NCBI RefSeq assembly: GCF_001690685.1
Contig: NZ_LZGL01000017.1
Location: 434,001-498,000 of the forward strand
DNA: 64,000 bases
Direction: 5' to 3'
DNA from: Gilliamella sp. wkB112
Lineage (GTDB): Bacteria > Pseudomonadota > Gammaproteobacteria > Enterobacterales > Orbaceae
A model generated the notes under the pieces. It was not told where the DNA came from, did not search any database, and saw only the letters and a program-made list of their open reading frames with translations. Shown here piece by piece: positions 30,189-39,931 of the stretch (positions within the stretch are counted from its first letter, which is position 1; each line of letters starts with the position of its first letter). Both the position numbers and the translations under genes were made by a program.

Positions 30189-31184
30189 ATGAGTAAACCT
30201 ATTGTCTTTAGTGGTGCCCAGCCATCAGGAGAACTTACACTTGGCAACTATTTAGGTGCATTAAAAAATTGGGTTGCCTTGCAAGGTGAATATGACTGCG
30301 TTTATTGCATTGTTAACCAACATGCTATTACCGTGCGCCAAGATCCAATTAAATTACGTAAAGCAACACTAGACACAATGGCACTTTACTTAGCCTGCGG
30401 TATCGATCCTAAGAAAAGTACTATTTTTGTACAATCGCAGGTTTCGGCACATGCTGAATTAGGTTGGGCATTAAATTGTTACACCTATTTTGGTGAACTT
30501 AGCCGCATGACCCAATTTAAAGACAAATCATCACGTTATGCCGAAAATATTAATGCAGGTCTCTTTGACTACCCGGTACTAATGGCTGCTGATATTCTTT
30601 TATATCAAGCCAATTTAGTTCCGGTTGGTGATGATCAAAAACAACATTTAGAATTATCACGCGATATCGCTATGCGTTTTAATGCACTTTATGGTGACAT
30701 TTTTACCGTACCAGAGCCATTTATTCCTAAAGTTGGTGCTCGCGTCATGTCGTTACAAGAGCCAACTAAAAAAATGTCTAAATCAGATACTAACCGCAAT
30801 AATGTTATTGGCTTACTGGAAAATCCTAAAGATGTAGAAAAGAAAATTAAACGTGCGGTAACCGATTCTGATGAGCCACCAGTAGTGCGTTATGATGTTA
30901 AAAATAAAGTTGGAGTATCCAATCTTTTAGATATTTTAACTGGGGTAACCGGTAAACCTATTGCCGAACTTGAACAACAGTTTGTTGGCAAAATGTATGG
31001 GCATCTTAAGGCAGAAGTTGCCGAACAAGTTATTAATATGATGACAGATTTGCAAGCTAAGTATCATGAATATCGTAATGATGAAAATTATTTATTGGCA
31101 ATTATGAAAGAAGGCGCTGAAAAAGCCCGTGCTAAGGCCGAACCTACCTTGAAAAAGGTATATGAAGCGATTGGTTTTGTATAA
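30189..31184 (+). CDS. trpS: Tryptophanyl-tRNA synthetase
   Basis: Class I synthetase charging tRNA-Trp. HIGH-equivalent TLGN at 17-20 ([16 protein letters not shown]) and KMSKS near residue 195. 331 aa. Last gene of the conserved dam-rpe-gph-trpS block. Confidence 0.98.
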   Translation: MSKPIVFSGAQPSGELTLGNYLGALKNWVALQGEYDCVYCIVNQHAITVRQDPIKLRKATLDTMALYLACGIDPKKSTIFVQSQVSAHAELGWALNCYTYFGELSRMTQFKDKSSRYAENINAGLFDYPVLMAADILLYQANLVPVGDDQKQHLELSRDIAMRFNALYGDIFTVPEPFIPKVGARVMSLQEPTKKMSKSDTNRNNVIGLLENPKDVEKKIKRAVTDSDEPPVVRYDVKNKVGVSNLLDILTGVTGKPIAELEQQFVGKMYGHLKAEVAEQVINMMTDLQAKYHEYRNDENYLLAIMKEGAEKARAKAEPTLKKVYEAIGFV

Positions 31185-31261
31185 ATAAACTAATTATTAG
31201 TACCTGCTATTAAGTTAATATGCTGGGTATTATAGTCATTTGAAGATATGCTGGATCCGTT

Positions 31262-32623
31262 ATGAAGATTATTATTCTTGGGGCTGGGCAAACAGGCAGT
31301 GCGCTGGCTGAATATCTGGTTACTGAAAAACAGAACGATGTCACTGTGGTTGATGAAGATCCTGATAAATTACAATCTTTGCAAGAACGCTTTGATTTAC
31401 AAGTGATTATGGGTAAGTCGTCTTATCCACAAGTGTTAGAAAGTGCTGGTGCAGAATCAGCTGATATGCTAATTGCCGTCACTAATTCGGATGAAATCAA
31501 TATGATGGCTTGCCAAATTGCGCACGTTTTATTTAACGTGCCACAAAAAGTAGCCCGTATTCGTGCACCAGAATATAATGACGAAAATTATCCTTTTTTC
31601 AATAAGGATTGTATACCAATCGATCATATTATTGCTCCGGAAAATCTTATTACTAAGCATATTAGCCAATTAATTCAATACCCCGGGGCACTACAGTTTG
31701 CTTCTTTTTATGATAATCGCGTGTGCCTAGTAGCGGTAACCGCATATTATGGTGGTGCATTAGTAGGTAGTGAATTGTCTGAGCTTAAAGAACATTTGCC
31801 ACATGTTGAAGCTCGAGTAGTGGCAATTTATCGTAAAAATCGCTTTATTCGTCCTATTGGTTCAACACTTATAGAAGCTGGCGATATGGTTTACTTCATT
31901 ACCCCGCTCCTGAATATTAAAGCAGTAACCAATGAGTTACAAAGGTTAGAAAAACCCTATAAGCGCATTATTATTAGTGGTGGTGGCGGTGTTGCTTTAG
32001 CATTAGCTAAACGTTTAGAAAATGATTATCAAGTTAAACTCATTGAACGTAGTGCTGAACGTGCAGAGTTAATTGCCGAACAATTAGTAAATACTACCGT
32101 ATTGCATGGTGAATCATCCGACCAAGAGTTACTATCGCAAGAGCAAGTGGAATTGACTGATTTGTTTATTGCGGTTACCAGTGATGATGAATCAAATATC
32201 ATGTCCTCCATGCTTGCCAAACGTATGGGGGCAAAAAAAGTTATCGTATTAATCCAACGCCAAGCTTACTTAGAACTAATCAATGAGAGTGTAATTGATA
32301 TAGCTATTTCACCGCAACACGCGACCATATCTGAATTACTTAGCCATGTAAGGCAAACTGGTGTAGTCAAAGTGGTTTCACTTAGACAAGGCGAGTCTGA
32401 AATTATTGAAGTAGTAGTTCATAATGACAATGAAAGTTCTAAATTAGTCGGTAAAAATATTAATGGTTTAAAACTACCGTCTGGTGCTACTATCGGTGCC
32501 GTAGTCCGTGGCGAGGATGTGATCATTGTCAATACCGATCTCACAATTGAAGATAATGATCATCTAATTATCTTCCTACCGGATAGAAAAGCAATTACTG
32601 ATATAGAAAGATTATTACAATAA
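31262..32623 (+). CDS. trkA: Trk potassium-uptake regulatory protein TrkA
   Basis: Cytoplasmic NAD-binding gate of the TrkG/H K+ channel. It has two RCK repeats, each with a Rossmann glycine motif (GAGQTGSALAEYL at 7-19; GGGGVALALAKRL near 240), each followed by a TrkA_C domain. 453 aa against 458 in E. coli. No trkH is in the window. Confidence 0.96.
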   Translation: MKIIILGAGQTGSALAEYLVTEKQNDVTVVDEDPDKLQSLQERFDLQVIMGKSSYPQVLESAGAESADMLIAVTNSDEINMMACQIAHVLFNVPQKVARIRAPEYNDENYPFFNKDCIPIDHIIAPENLITKHISQLIQYPGALQFASFYDNRVCLVAVTAYYGGALVGSELSELKEHLPHVEARVVAIYRKNRFIRPIGSTLIEAGDMVYFITPLLNIKAVTNELQRLEKPYKRIIISGGGGVALALAKRLENDYQVKLIERSAERAELIAEQLVNTTVLHGESSDQELLSQEQVELTDLFIAVTSDDESNIMSSMLAKRMGAKKVIVLIQRQAYLELINESVIDIAISPQHATISELLSHVRQTGVVKVVSLRQGESEIIEVVVHNDNESSKLVGKNINGLKLPSGATIGAVVRGEDVIIVNTDLTIEDNDHLIIFLPDRKAITDIERLLQ

Positions 32624-32667
32624 CTTGTTTAAAGTTAATATTCAGTTCATAATAAATTTGCAGTTTT

Positions 32668-32750
32668 GACTCGGGGTGTTTTTTGGTTACACAAAAAACT
32701 GAGATTTTACCCGTTGAACCTGATCTGGGTTATACCAGCGTAGGGAAGTC
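32668..32750 (+). promoter_or_regulatory. TPP riboswitch (THI element)
   Basis: P1 GACT/AGTC closes the element. The hallmark CTGAGA, ACCCGTTGAACCTGATCTGG and GCGTAGGGAA segments are all present and in order. It precedes thiM-thiE-thiD and senses thiamine pyrophosphate. Confidence 0.97.
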
Positions 32751-32779
32751 TAAGTCATATAGTTCATAGATTGGCATTC

Positions 32780-32809
32780 TTCCTTATATACCGATTAATC
32801 ATTAAGGAA
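32780..32809 (+). promoter_or_regulatory. Shine-Dalgarno-sequestering hairpin of thiM
   Basis: TTCCTTA (32780-32786) can pair perfectly with TAAGGAA (32803-32809), which contains the thiM ribosome site just before ATG 32816. This looks like a translational expression platform for the TPP riboswitch. Confidence 0.6.
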
Positions 32810-32815
32810 AATAAT

Positions 32816-33601
32816 ATGTCAATTACGAAAACATTACTAGCCGAACAAGCGCTTCCTTTTATCCAACAAGTCCAGCAACAGCAACCATTAGTGCATTGTA
32901 TTACCAATGATGTAGTACAAAATTTTACCGCTAACATTTTATTGGCTATTGGTGCCACGCCAGCCATGGTTATTGCCGAAGAAGAAGTAAGCGCATTTGT
33001 TACCATTGCCAATAGCTTATTAATTAATCTTGGTACTGTCACCCGTGACTCAGCTAACAGTATGTTATTGGCCGCAGATCAAGCACATAAAAACCAAACA
33101 CCTTGGGTATTAGATCCCGTTGCTGTAAGTACAGTACTTGGTTACCGAAGCGAGATTGTCACCCAATTATTAGCCTATAAACCCACCGTTATTCGTGGTA
33201 ATGCTTCGGAAATATTAGCATTAAATGGTGAGGCATCTTCAGCAAAAGGACCTGACAGCCAAGACTCAACCAAATCAGCCTTAAATGCCGCTAACCAACT
33301 AGCACTAAAACATGGCACTATTGTTGCCATCACCGGAGATATTGACTATGTCACTGATGGCAATAACACTTATAGTATAATTGGCGGAGATATTGCTTTG
33401 ACTAAAGTTACCGGCACTGGCTGTTCGTTATCAGCCATGGTTGCGGCTTTTATTGCCCATACAAATAATAATTTATTAGCCACTGCCGCGGCTTGCTATA
33501 TGATGAAAACAGCCGGAGAACTCGCCACTAAGCAATATGGTTTAGGCAGCTATGCAGTGGCACTTATAGATCAGCTTTCTATTTTTACTATCACTCATTA
33601 A
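32816..33601 (+). CDS. thiM: Hydroxyethylthiazole kinase
   Basis: Phosphorylates salvaged thiazole alcohol for thiamine synthesis. Ribokinase-like fold with VHCITNDVVQNFTAN, LDPVAV, RGNASEI and the catalytic KVTGTGCSLSA. 261 aa. The ATG at 32816 has AAGGAA upstream; the in-frame TTG 45 bases earlier would run through the riboswitch platform. First gene of thiMED. Confidence 0.96.
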   Translation: MSITKTLLAEQALPFIQQVQQQQPLVHCITNDVVQNFTANILLAIGATPAMVIAEEEVSAFVTIANSLLINLGTVTRDSANSMLLAADQAHKNQTPWVLDPVAVSTVLGYRSEIVTQLLAYKPTVIRGNASEILALNGEASSAKGPDSQDSTKSALNAANQLALKHGTIVAITGDIDYVTDGNNTYSIIGGDIALTKVTGTGCSLSAMVAAFIAHTNNNLLATAAACYMMKTAGELATKQYGLGSYAVALIDQLSIFTITH

Positions 33602-33613
33602 TAAGGCAATAAG

Positions 33614-34261
33614 ATGAATAAGCAATTAGATTTAAGCCTCTATTTAGTTCTCGACCCATTATTATGTGGTGGTATTAGTGGCATGGTAACTACAACTGAA
33701 ATTGCGGTAGCCAATGGTGTAACCGCGGTACAATTGAGATCAGAATATCAATTTGCAGGTAAGGATTGGTATCATGCTGCTTTAGCATTAAAACAAGTTC
33801 TTAGTGATACCCCCGTGCCTCTATTTATCGATGATCATGTTGATGTTGCCTTAGCTGTGGATGCTGATGGTGTGCATATTGGTCAAAGTGATTTGCCAGT
33901 CGCTGTCACCCGTAAATTAATCGGCAGTAACAAGTGGTTGGGATTTTCAGTGGCTAATCGACAGCAGCTAGATGCTGTCGCTTGGCAACAGGTTGATTAT
34001 ATTGGTATTGGTCCAATCTACCCAACTTCGACCAAAAAAGATGCTGCACCAGCTATGGGAATGTCACAATTAGCTGAATTAGTGCGTCTAAAGCAGCGCC
34101 CTGCCGTTGCTATTGGCGGAATTAACGCCAATAACGCTACAGAGGTTTTACAAACTGGCATCGAAGGTATTGCTGTAGTTTCAGCAATTTGTGGCCAAGA
34201 GAATATTCAGCAGGCTACTTCATCACTTATTAAAAAAATTCAATCAGCGAAAAGGAAATAA
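33614..34261 (+). CDS. thiE: Thiamine-phosphate synthase
   Basis: TIM-barrel enzyme joining HMP-PP and thiazole phosphate. QLRSEY (QLR motif), IDDHVDVALAVDADGVHIGQ, the GIGPIYPTSTKKDA loop and AIGGI are visible. 215 aa; 12 bp after thiM and 4 bp before thiD. Confidence 0.96.
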   Translation: MNKQLDLSLYLVLDPLLCGGISGMVTTTEIAVANGVTAVQLRSEYQFAGKDWYHAALALKQVLSDTPVPLFIDDHVDVALAVDADGVHIGQSDLPVAVTRKLIGSNKWLGFSVANRQQLDAVAWQQVDYIGIGPIYPTSTKKDAAPAMGMSQLAELVRLKQRPAVAIGGINANNATEVLQTGIEGIAVVSAICGQENIQQATSSLIKKIQSAKRK

Positions 34262-34265
34262 TTTT

Positions 34266-35060
34266 ATGACCACAGTTGCATTAACTATTGCTGGTTCCGA
34301 TCCAAGTGGCGGCGCGGGGATTCAAGCTGATTTGAAAACTTTTTCAGCATTAGGGGCTTATGGAATGTCAGTAATTACCGCATTAACGGCTCAAAGCACT
34401 CAAGGTGTGGCTGCAGTGCAAGCTATTGCCCCTGAATTTGTCGCCGCACAATTTAATACCTTATATCAAGATATTAAAATTGATAGCGTCAAAATGGGAA
34501 TGTTGATGGATAAAGAAATCGTCACCACTGTATATCAACTACTAAAAAATAAACCAATTCCGATTATAGTTCTTGATACGGTAATGATAGCCAAAGGTGG
34601 GCATCCGTTATTAAAATCAGATGCTGTTAGTGCCATTCGCGATCTGTTATTACCATTAGCTACCGTCATTACCCCTAATTTACCAGAAGCGGCTGCTTTG
34701 TTAGATTGTGACGAAGCGCAAACCGAAGAAGAAATGCAACAGCAAGGATATGAGTTACTTAGTTTGGGCTGTAAAGCAGTGTTAATGAAAGGCGGTCACT
34801 TAACTAGTCAAGAGAGTCCTGATTATTTAATTACACGAGATAATACCATAAGAATGACCTCTACCAGAGTGCAGACTAAAAATACCCATGGAACTGGTTG
34901 CACACTATCTGCCGCCATCACAGCCTTATTACCTAGACATAATTTAGAAATGGCTATACACCAAGCCAAAGATTATTTGCAAGGAGCCATTAGTCATGCC
35001 GATAATTTAGCTATAGGTAAAGGAATTGGTCCTACTCACCATTTTTATCGTTGGTGGTAA
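34266..35060 (+). CDS. thiD: Hydroxymethylpyrimidine (phospho)kinase
   Basis: Phosphorylates HMP and HMP-P. Ribokinase-fold motifs AGSDPSGGAGIQADLKTF, DTVMIAKGG, TPNLPEA and THGTGCTLSAAI are present. ATG 34266 (MTTVALTIAG) follows AAGGA; 264 aa. An upstream extension would overlap thiE. Ends the riboswitch-controlled salvage operon. Confidence 0.96.
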   Translation: MTTVALTIAGSDPSGGAGIQADLKTFSALGAYGMSVITALTAQSTQGVAAVQAIAPEFVAAQFNTLYQDIKIDSVKMGMLMDKEIVTTVYQLLKNKPIPIIVLDTVMIAKGGHPLLKSDAVSAIRDLLLPLATVITPNLPEAAALLDCDEAQTEEEMQQQGYELLSLGCKAVLMKGGHLTSQESPDYLITRDNTIRMTSTRVQTKNTHGTGCTLSAAITALLPRHNLEMAIHQAKDYLQGAISHADNLAIGKGIGPTHHFYRWW

Positions 35061-35089
35061 TTTAGTAATAAATGAAATTATGTTAATTT

Positions 35090-35129
35090 TGTAAAGATGT
35101 TTCCAAAGAAGCATACGTTTAAGTATAAA
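35090..35129 (-). repeat. 40-bp dispersed intergenic repeat, copy 5
   Basis: On the minus strand: TTTATACTTAAACGTATG, the 7-nt spacer, then GGAAACATCTTTACA. The only copy in this window on the minus strand. It lies between the convergent thiD and copper-chaperone genes. Confidence 0.88.
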
Positions 35130-35207
35130 AAACTGACCTTAATAGCTGAATTTAACTAATGTACAATAAGAATTAAACACAGCTAAAGTATTTTAGTACC
35201 CCTTGTC

Positions 35208-35244
35208 AATGGTAAGATGTTTTAAATGCTAGCATCTCACCATT
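35208..35244. terminator. Hairpin between thiD and the metal-binding protein gene
   Basis: 12-bp stem AATGGTAAGATG/CATCTCACCATT with one mismatch, extendable by TTGTC/GACAA further out. No U-tract. Confidence 0.5.
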
Positions 35245-35277
35245 ACTCGACAATCTTCCAAATTAAACTAAAAATAG

Positions 35278-35481
35278 TTAGTAAGCGATGCCAACAAATT
35301 GATAACCAGCTTCATCAACTGCTGCGATCGCTGCTTCTTGCGAGATAGTACCATTTTCAATGGTAACTTCACGTTTTGCTAAATCAACCGTTACTTTAGC
35401 TTTAGGATCTATATCATTAATCGCTTTAGTAATGGCCTTAACACAATGTTGACAACTCATATTATCGACTATTAATTTCAT
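35278..35481 (-). CDS. Heavy-metal-associated (CopZ-like) chaperone
   Basis: 67-residue single HMA domain with the metal-binding loop NMSCQHC, followed by the beta-alpha-beta pattern (KVTVDLAKREVTIE). Likely a cytosolic Cu(I) carrier. The ATG at 35481 has AGAGAGG 5 bp upstream; the in-frame upstream start lacks one. No copper ATPase is in the window. Confidence 0.88.
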   Translation of the reverse strand: MKLIVDNMSCQHCVKAITKAINDIDPKAKVTVDLAKREVTIENGTISQEAAIAAVDEAGYQFVGIAY

Positions 35482-35538
35482 ACTAACCTCTCTATTTACG
35501 GTTAAATTCAAACATTACAGTAATAAGTATATGCTTCT

Positions 35539-36906
35539 TTACTTACCAATACAAAATGAACTGAAAATTCGGCCTAATAAATCATCCGAGGTAAATGCTC
35601 CGGTTATTTCATTCAATGCTTCTTGAGCTAGTCTTAACTCTTCAGCCAGTAATTCACCAGCATGAAATGTGGTTAGTTGGTATTTACCACTGTTTAAGTG
35701 CTCAGCGGCTTTTGCTAGTGCCTTTAAATGCCGGCGTCGCGCTAAAAATCCACCTTCAGTACTACTAGTAAAACCCATTGCTTGTTTTAGGTGTTCTCGC
35801 AATAATTCTATGCCTTCTCCGGTACGAGCCGATAGCCGAATCAGTGAGTAACCATTTACTTCACTATAACCAAGTGGGTCTCCGGTTAAATCAGCCTTAT
35901 TACGAATAACTGTAACTGGCATTTGCTGCGGTAAGCGTTCAATAAATTCAGGCCACAGCTTTTCCGGATTAGTTTCCGTGGTGGTGGTGCTATCCACCAT
36001 CAATAATACCCGATCAGCTTGTTCAAGCTCGTGCCATGCCCGTTCAATACCAATACGTTCAACTTCATCACTGGCTTCACGCAACCCAGCGGTATCAATA
36101 ATATGTAGTGGCATACCATCAATATGAATATGTTCACGTAATACATCACGTGTAGTACCGGCTATATCAGTAACAATCGCCGCCTCACGCCCGGCAAGTG
36201 CATTAAGTAAACTAGATTTCCCAGCATTAGGGCGACCAGCGATTACTACTTTCATACCTTCACGCAATAGAGAACCTTGTTTAGCTTCTTGGCGCACCTC
36301 ATCTAAACGCATAATGACTTCATTAAGCTGGGATTCTATTTTGCCATCTGATAAAAAATCGATCTCTTCTTCCGGAAAATCAATCGCCGCCTCAGTAAAA
36401 ATCCTCAGGTGTATCAATGATTCAACTAGCTCATTAACTTTTTTAGAAAATACGCCTTGTAATGATGATATTGCTGATTTTGCCGCTTGTTCTGAACTGG
36501 CATCGATCAAGTCTGCAATCGCCTCTGCTTGTGCTAAATCTAGTTTATCATTTAAAAATGCACGCTCAGAAAACTCTCCCGGTCTGGCGATGCGAATATT
36601 CGGAATCTCTAATACACGCTTTAGTAATAAATCTAATATAACTGGCCCACCATGCCCTTGTAATTCAAGTACATCTTCACCAGTGAACGAATGTGGATTA
36701 GGGAAAAATAATGCAATACCTTCATCCAATATCGAACCATCGGCAGCTAAAAAAGGGAGATACTCAGCATAACGAGGTTTAGGTAATCTCCCTAATACTG
36801 CATGAGCAACTGCTTGAGCCTTTGGTCCTGAAATTCGCAAAATACCAACACCACCACGCCCGGGTGGTGTTGCTTGGGCAACAATAGTATCTGAATTCAT
36901 GTTCAT
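35539..36906 (-). CDS. mnmE: tRNA modification GTPase MnmE
   Basis: With MnmG, installs cmnm5 on U34 of tRNAs. N-terminal formyl-THF-binding domain ([20 protein letters not shown]), helical domain, inserted G domain ([10 protein letters not shown]-loop, [17 protein letters not shown]), and the C-terminal catalytic CIGK ending at residue 455. Either ATG 36906 or 36900 may start it. Not adjacent to yidC, unlike E. coli. Confidence 0.97.
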   Translation of the reverse strand: MNMNSDTIVAQATPPGRGGVGILRISGPKAQAVAHAVLGRLPKPRYAEYLPFLAADGSILDEGIALFFPNPHSFTGEDVLELQGHGGPVILDLLLKRVLEIPNIRIARPGEFSERAFLNDKLDLAQAEAIADLIDASSEQAAKSAISSLQGVFSKKVNELVESLIHLRIFTEAAIDFPEEEIDFLSDGKIESQLNEVIMRLDEVRQEAKQGSLLREGMKVVIAGRPNAGKSSLLNALAGREAAIVTDIAGTTRDVLREHIHIDGMPLHIIDTAGLREASDEVERIGIERAWHELEQADRVLLMVDSTTTTETNPEKLWPEFIERLPQQMPVTVIRNKADLTGDPLGYSEVNGYSLIRLSARTGEGIELLREHLKQAMGFTSSTEGGFLARRRHLKALAKAAEHLNSGKYQLTTFHAGELLAEELRLAQEALNEITGAFTSDDLLGRIFSSFCIGK

Positions 36907-36966
36907 CTATGTATAAATTTAATCTCGATGATTTATCATATCATGTACGTCAAGCAAAAACAGCCG

Positions 36967-37092
36967 CTAACAACTACTCGGCACAGATATTATAACTTCT
37001 AGGCTAGTACCAGTTATTGAGGCATCAATCACCTTGCTTGCTTGTATATCTAAACGACTTAATTCAATGATTTTGATTTTCGGGGGATTCAT
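36967..37092 (-). CDS. Possible 41-residue small protein
   Basis: Small frame starting at ATG 37092 and overlapping the 3' end of the YdcF-like gene by 29 bp. The translation (MNPPKIKIIELSRLD and onward, ending PSSC) has a protein-like composition, but no ribosome site is evident and I do not recognise it. It fills the gap before mnmE. It could also be a chance frame. Confidence 0.3.
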   Translation of the reverse strand: MNPPKIKIIELSRLDIQASKVIDASITGTSLEVIISVPSSC

Positions 37093-37687
37093 TAACTAAA
37101 CTATAGTTTGTTGGATGATCAAACAACCAAGAATTTACTAATGCCAATGGTTCACGAATTAAAGCATAATATTTATCTAAATTAGTAAAACTCAAACTAG
37201 CTGGTAATCCGGAAACATCTTTAATACCAGATCGTTTGGCTAACATTATAGAACGTAACATATGAAAATCACTGGTTACCACAACCGTTTTACCTAATGG
37301 TAACACATTATTTGCATATACGAATTGTTGTGCCGTTCGCGTTGATTTATCTTCAATATAAATTCTCGAAGTTGCAATACCTTTGTGAGCTAAATAATCA
37401 GCCATAACACTAGCTTCGGTTGCTGATTCATCTTTACCCTGACCACCACAAACAACTACTTTGGTCTGCGGATTGGTTTGTAGATAAGCTACCGCCACAT
37501 CTAAACGATCTTTTAATGTTGGATGAGGAATGGCAGGAGATCCAATTACCAACGACCCTAAAACAACCACAGTATCAGCATTTGCAGCTGGTTTTTGTTG
37601 AGCATAATAATAAATAACAATATTACAAATAACAAAATATAATAAAACTAGCACCAAACCATATTTAATTAATCGCTCAAATTGCAT
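37064..37687 (-). CDS. YdcF/SanA-like DUF218 membrane protein
   Basis: About 207 residues: one N-terminal transmembrane helix (about 8-27), then a DUF218 alpha/beta domain (VVVLGSLVIG, VVVCGGQGKDE, SRIYIEDKSTRTAQ, VVVTSDFHMLRS). Family members act in envelope integrity, with unknown chemistry. A TTG codon precedes the ATG at 37687; I favour the ATG. It starts 4 bp after tag. Confidence 0.85.
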   Translation of the reverse strand: MQFERLIKYGLVLVLLYFVICNIVIYYYAQQKPAANADTVVVLGSLVIGSPAIPHPTLKDRLDVAVAYLQTNPQTKVVVCGGQGKDESATEASVMADYLAHKGIATSRIYIEDKSTRTAQQFVYANNVLPLGKTVVVTSDFHMLRSIMLAKRSGIKDVSGLPASLSFTNLDKYYALIREPLALVNSWLFDHPTNYSLVNESPENQNH

Positions 37688-37691
37688 CAAA

Positions 37692-38261
37692 CTAATAACC
37701 TTTTTTAAAACAGTTTACAAAGTGGTCGTTAACCAGCCCCATTGATTGCATAAATGCGTAACAAATTGTAGAACCTACGAAAGAAAATCCCCTCTTTTTT
37801 AACGCCTTAGACATGTTATCCGAAATTTCGGTACTGACAGGTACTTCGCTCAAATCACGATAGTGATTAATAATGGGTTCACCATCAACAAATGACCAAA
37901 TAAAATCAGAAAAATCCTCACCATTACTTTGCATAGTTAAATAAGCCTTTGCATTTTTTACAATACTATTAAGCTTTAAACGATTACGAATTAATCCCGG
38001 ATTTTGCAGTAATAATTCAATATCCTCAGTTGTAAGTTGAATTATTTTTTCAGGATTAAAATTAAAAAAACAGCGACGATATTCATCACGTTTTTTGAGT
38101 ACTGTGATCCACGATAGTCCTGCTTGTTGACCTTCTAAACAAATTTTTTCAAATAATTTTAAACTATTATGTTGAGGGATACCCCATTCATTATCATGAT
38201 AAGCAATATATAAAGGGTCATTGTTTACCCAACTACAACGTGTTGATTTTTCAGTATTCAT
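37692..38261 (-). CDS. tag: DNA-3-methyladenine glycosylase I
   Basis: Excises 3-methyladenine from alkylated DNA. Family motifs: RCSWVNNDPLYIAYHDNEWG, GLSWITVLKKRDEYRRCF, and the zinc site built from C9, H22 and the C-terminal H-x3-C (DHFVNC). 189 aa. Directly upstream of the YdcF-like gene. Confidence 0.95.
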   Translation of the reverse strand: MNTEKSTRCSWVNNDPLYIAYHDNEWGIPQHNSLKLFEKICLEGQQAGLSWITVLKKRDEYRRCFFNFNPEKIIQLTTEDIELLLQNPGLIRNRLKLNSIVKNAKAYLTMQSNGEDFSDFIWSFVDGEPIINHYRDLSEVPVSTEISDNMSKALKKRGFSFVGSTICYAFMQSMGLVNDHFVNCFKKGY

Positions 38262-38505
38262 TAGCAGTATTATTTCAATATTTAATTATCTATTATGATT
38301 TAAAATGATAAAAATTGTTTAAAAAGAATATAAATAACGTTGAATTATAAATCAAATAGTTGGTTTTAACATATACATTAAATTTTTTTATGATGAAAAA
38401 AAAGACTATATTTTGTGGCAAACTATTACTTACTTATCACGATTTAGTCAAAAAGGATTTAATTTCTTTATTTTCTTTATCATATTAATATAAAGGTTAT
38501 ATTAC

Positions 38506-39855
38506 ATGAACCAAGTAGAGATTTGCTCACAATGGCAGCCTGTTGCTCGACCATTAAATGGAAAGGATTTAAAAACATTATTTTTATCCTCTTTAGGTGG
38601 TACCTTAGAATTTTATGATTTTGTTATCTATGCTCTATATATTGATACCATCGTTAAACCACTATTTTTACCGCACACATTATCACCATTAACGCTGGAT
38701 CTATTTGCTTGGGGTATTTTTGCTGCCGGTTATTTAGTTCGTCCAATTGGTGGCATCATTATGGCACACTTTGGCGATAAAGTCGGACGTAAGCGAATGT
38801 TCACGTTAAGCGTGGCAATGATGGCTCTACCAACGTTTATTATTGGTATTTTACCTACTTACGTGTCAATTGGTATTTTTGCGCCATTTTTGTTACTGAT
38901 TATGCGAATGTTACAAGGTGCGGCCATCGGTGGTGAAATGCCAGGCGCTTGGGTATTTATTGCTGAACATGTGCCTCAGCAACGCTATGGTTTAGGCGTT
39001 GGTACTTTAACATCAGGAATTACGGGTGGCATCTTACTTGGTTTCATCATGACAATTTTTATTGACCTAAGTTTTACCACTGAAACTATATTGGATTATG
39101 CTTGGCGTATTCCATTTATCGCCGGTGGGGTGTTTGGGGTTATTTCTGTTTATTTACGTCGCTTTTTATCAGAAACACCAATATTCAAAGAACTTGCTGC
39201 GCGTAAAGCCTTAGAAAAAAGCATTCCGGTAGTGACCGTAATTAAAAAACATAAAACTGCGTGTGTGATTGTCGCTTTATTAACTTGGTCTTTATCTACA
39301 GCGATTATGGTTGGGATCTTAATTACTCCCGGCCGCATTGTTGGTGGTATGTATCATTTTGCTAATCTTGATTGGCGCATCGGTGGCTGCATTGCTGCTT
39401 TAACATTGACGTCAGGTTGTGTTATTTTTGGTTGGTTAGAAGATAAACTTGGTACAACTATCAATGTAGTTATAGCTTGGGGTGGGCTAGCAATTACGAG
39501 TATTTATTTTTATAGTTCATTAAGTCCGGATATATCATTAACTAAATTGTATTGGATATGGGCTTTATTTGGTTTATTTATTGGGGCCATTGTGATTACA
39601 CCAATAATCGGTACCCGAGCATTCCCACCATCGATTCGTTATTCTGGGTTATCATTCTCTTATAACTTAGCTTATGCCTTATTCAGTGCCATCACGCCTA
39701 CATTAACGCTTTATCTATTAAGTCCGCAACATTTATTAGGTGAATATAGTTATCTTGGCGCGGGAATTTACATTGCATTTGTTTCATTAATTGCCATAGC
39801 AGTTGGTTTTTACCCATTAGCTAAACAAGGCTGGCGTAGTGAGTCCAGTAATTAG
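38506..39855 (+). CDS. MHS-type MFS transporter
   Basis: 449-residue, 12-helix metabolite:H+ symporter of the ProP/ShiA/KgtP group: LGGTLEFYDFVIYALY in helix 1, GHFGDKVGRKRM-type loop 2-3 motif (AHFGDKVGRKRMF), and RMLQGAAIGGE. Substrate (dicarboxylate, shikimate, betaine) cannot be decided. It ends in a strong bidirectional terminator shared with gor. Confidence 0.85.
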   Translation: MNQVEICSQWQPVARPLNGKDLKTLFLSSLGGTLEFYDFVIYALYIDTIVKPLFLPHTLSPLTLDLFAWGIFAAGYLVRPIGGIIMAHFGDKVGRKRMFTLSVAMMALPTFIIGILPTYVSIGIFAPFLLLIMRMLQGAAIGGEMPGAWVFIAEHVPQQRYGLGVGTLTSGITGGILLGFIMTIFIDLSFTTETILDYAWRIPFIAGGVFGVISVYLRRFLSETPIFKELAARKALEKSIPVVTVIKKHKTACVIVALLTWSLSTAIMVGILITPGRIVGGMYHFANLDWRIGGCIAALTLTSGCVIFGWLEDKLGTTINVVIAWGGLAITSIYFYSSLSPDISLTKLYWIWALFGLFIGAIVITPIIGTRAFPPSIRYSGLSFSYNLAYALFSAITPTLTLYLLSPQHLLGEYSYLGAGIYIAFVSLIAIAVGFYPLAKQGWRSESSN

Positions 39856-39877
39856 AAGTTAATTGTTATTAATAAAT

Positions 39878-39906
39878 AAAAAGCCGGGTAAAATACCGGC
39901 TTTTTT
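39878..39906. terminator. Bidirectional terminator, MFS gene / gor
   Basis: Stem AAAAAGCCGG/CCGGCTTTTT with an 8-nt loop and a T-run on the plus strand and an A-run on the other side. Confidence 0.9.
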
Positions 39907-39931
39907 GTTTTGCATAGTAATCGTGGATGGT

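Noticed and set aside
37205-37218. GGAAACATCTTTA inside the YdcF-like gene as a seventh repeat copy
   Set aside because: The upstream dyad and spacer are absent and the match is explained by coding sequence.
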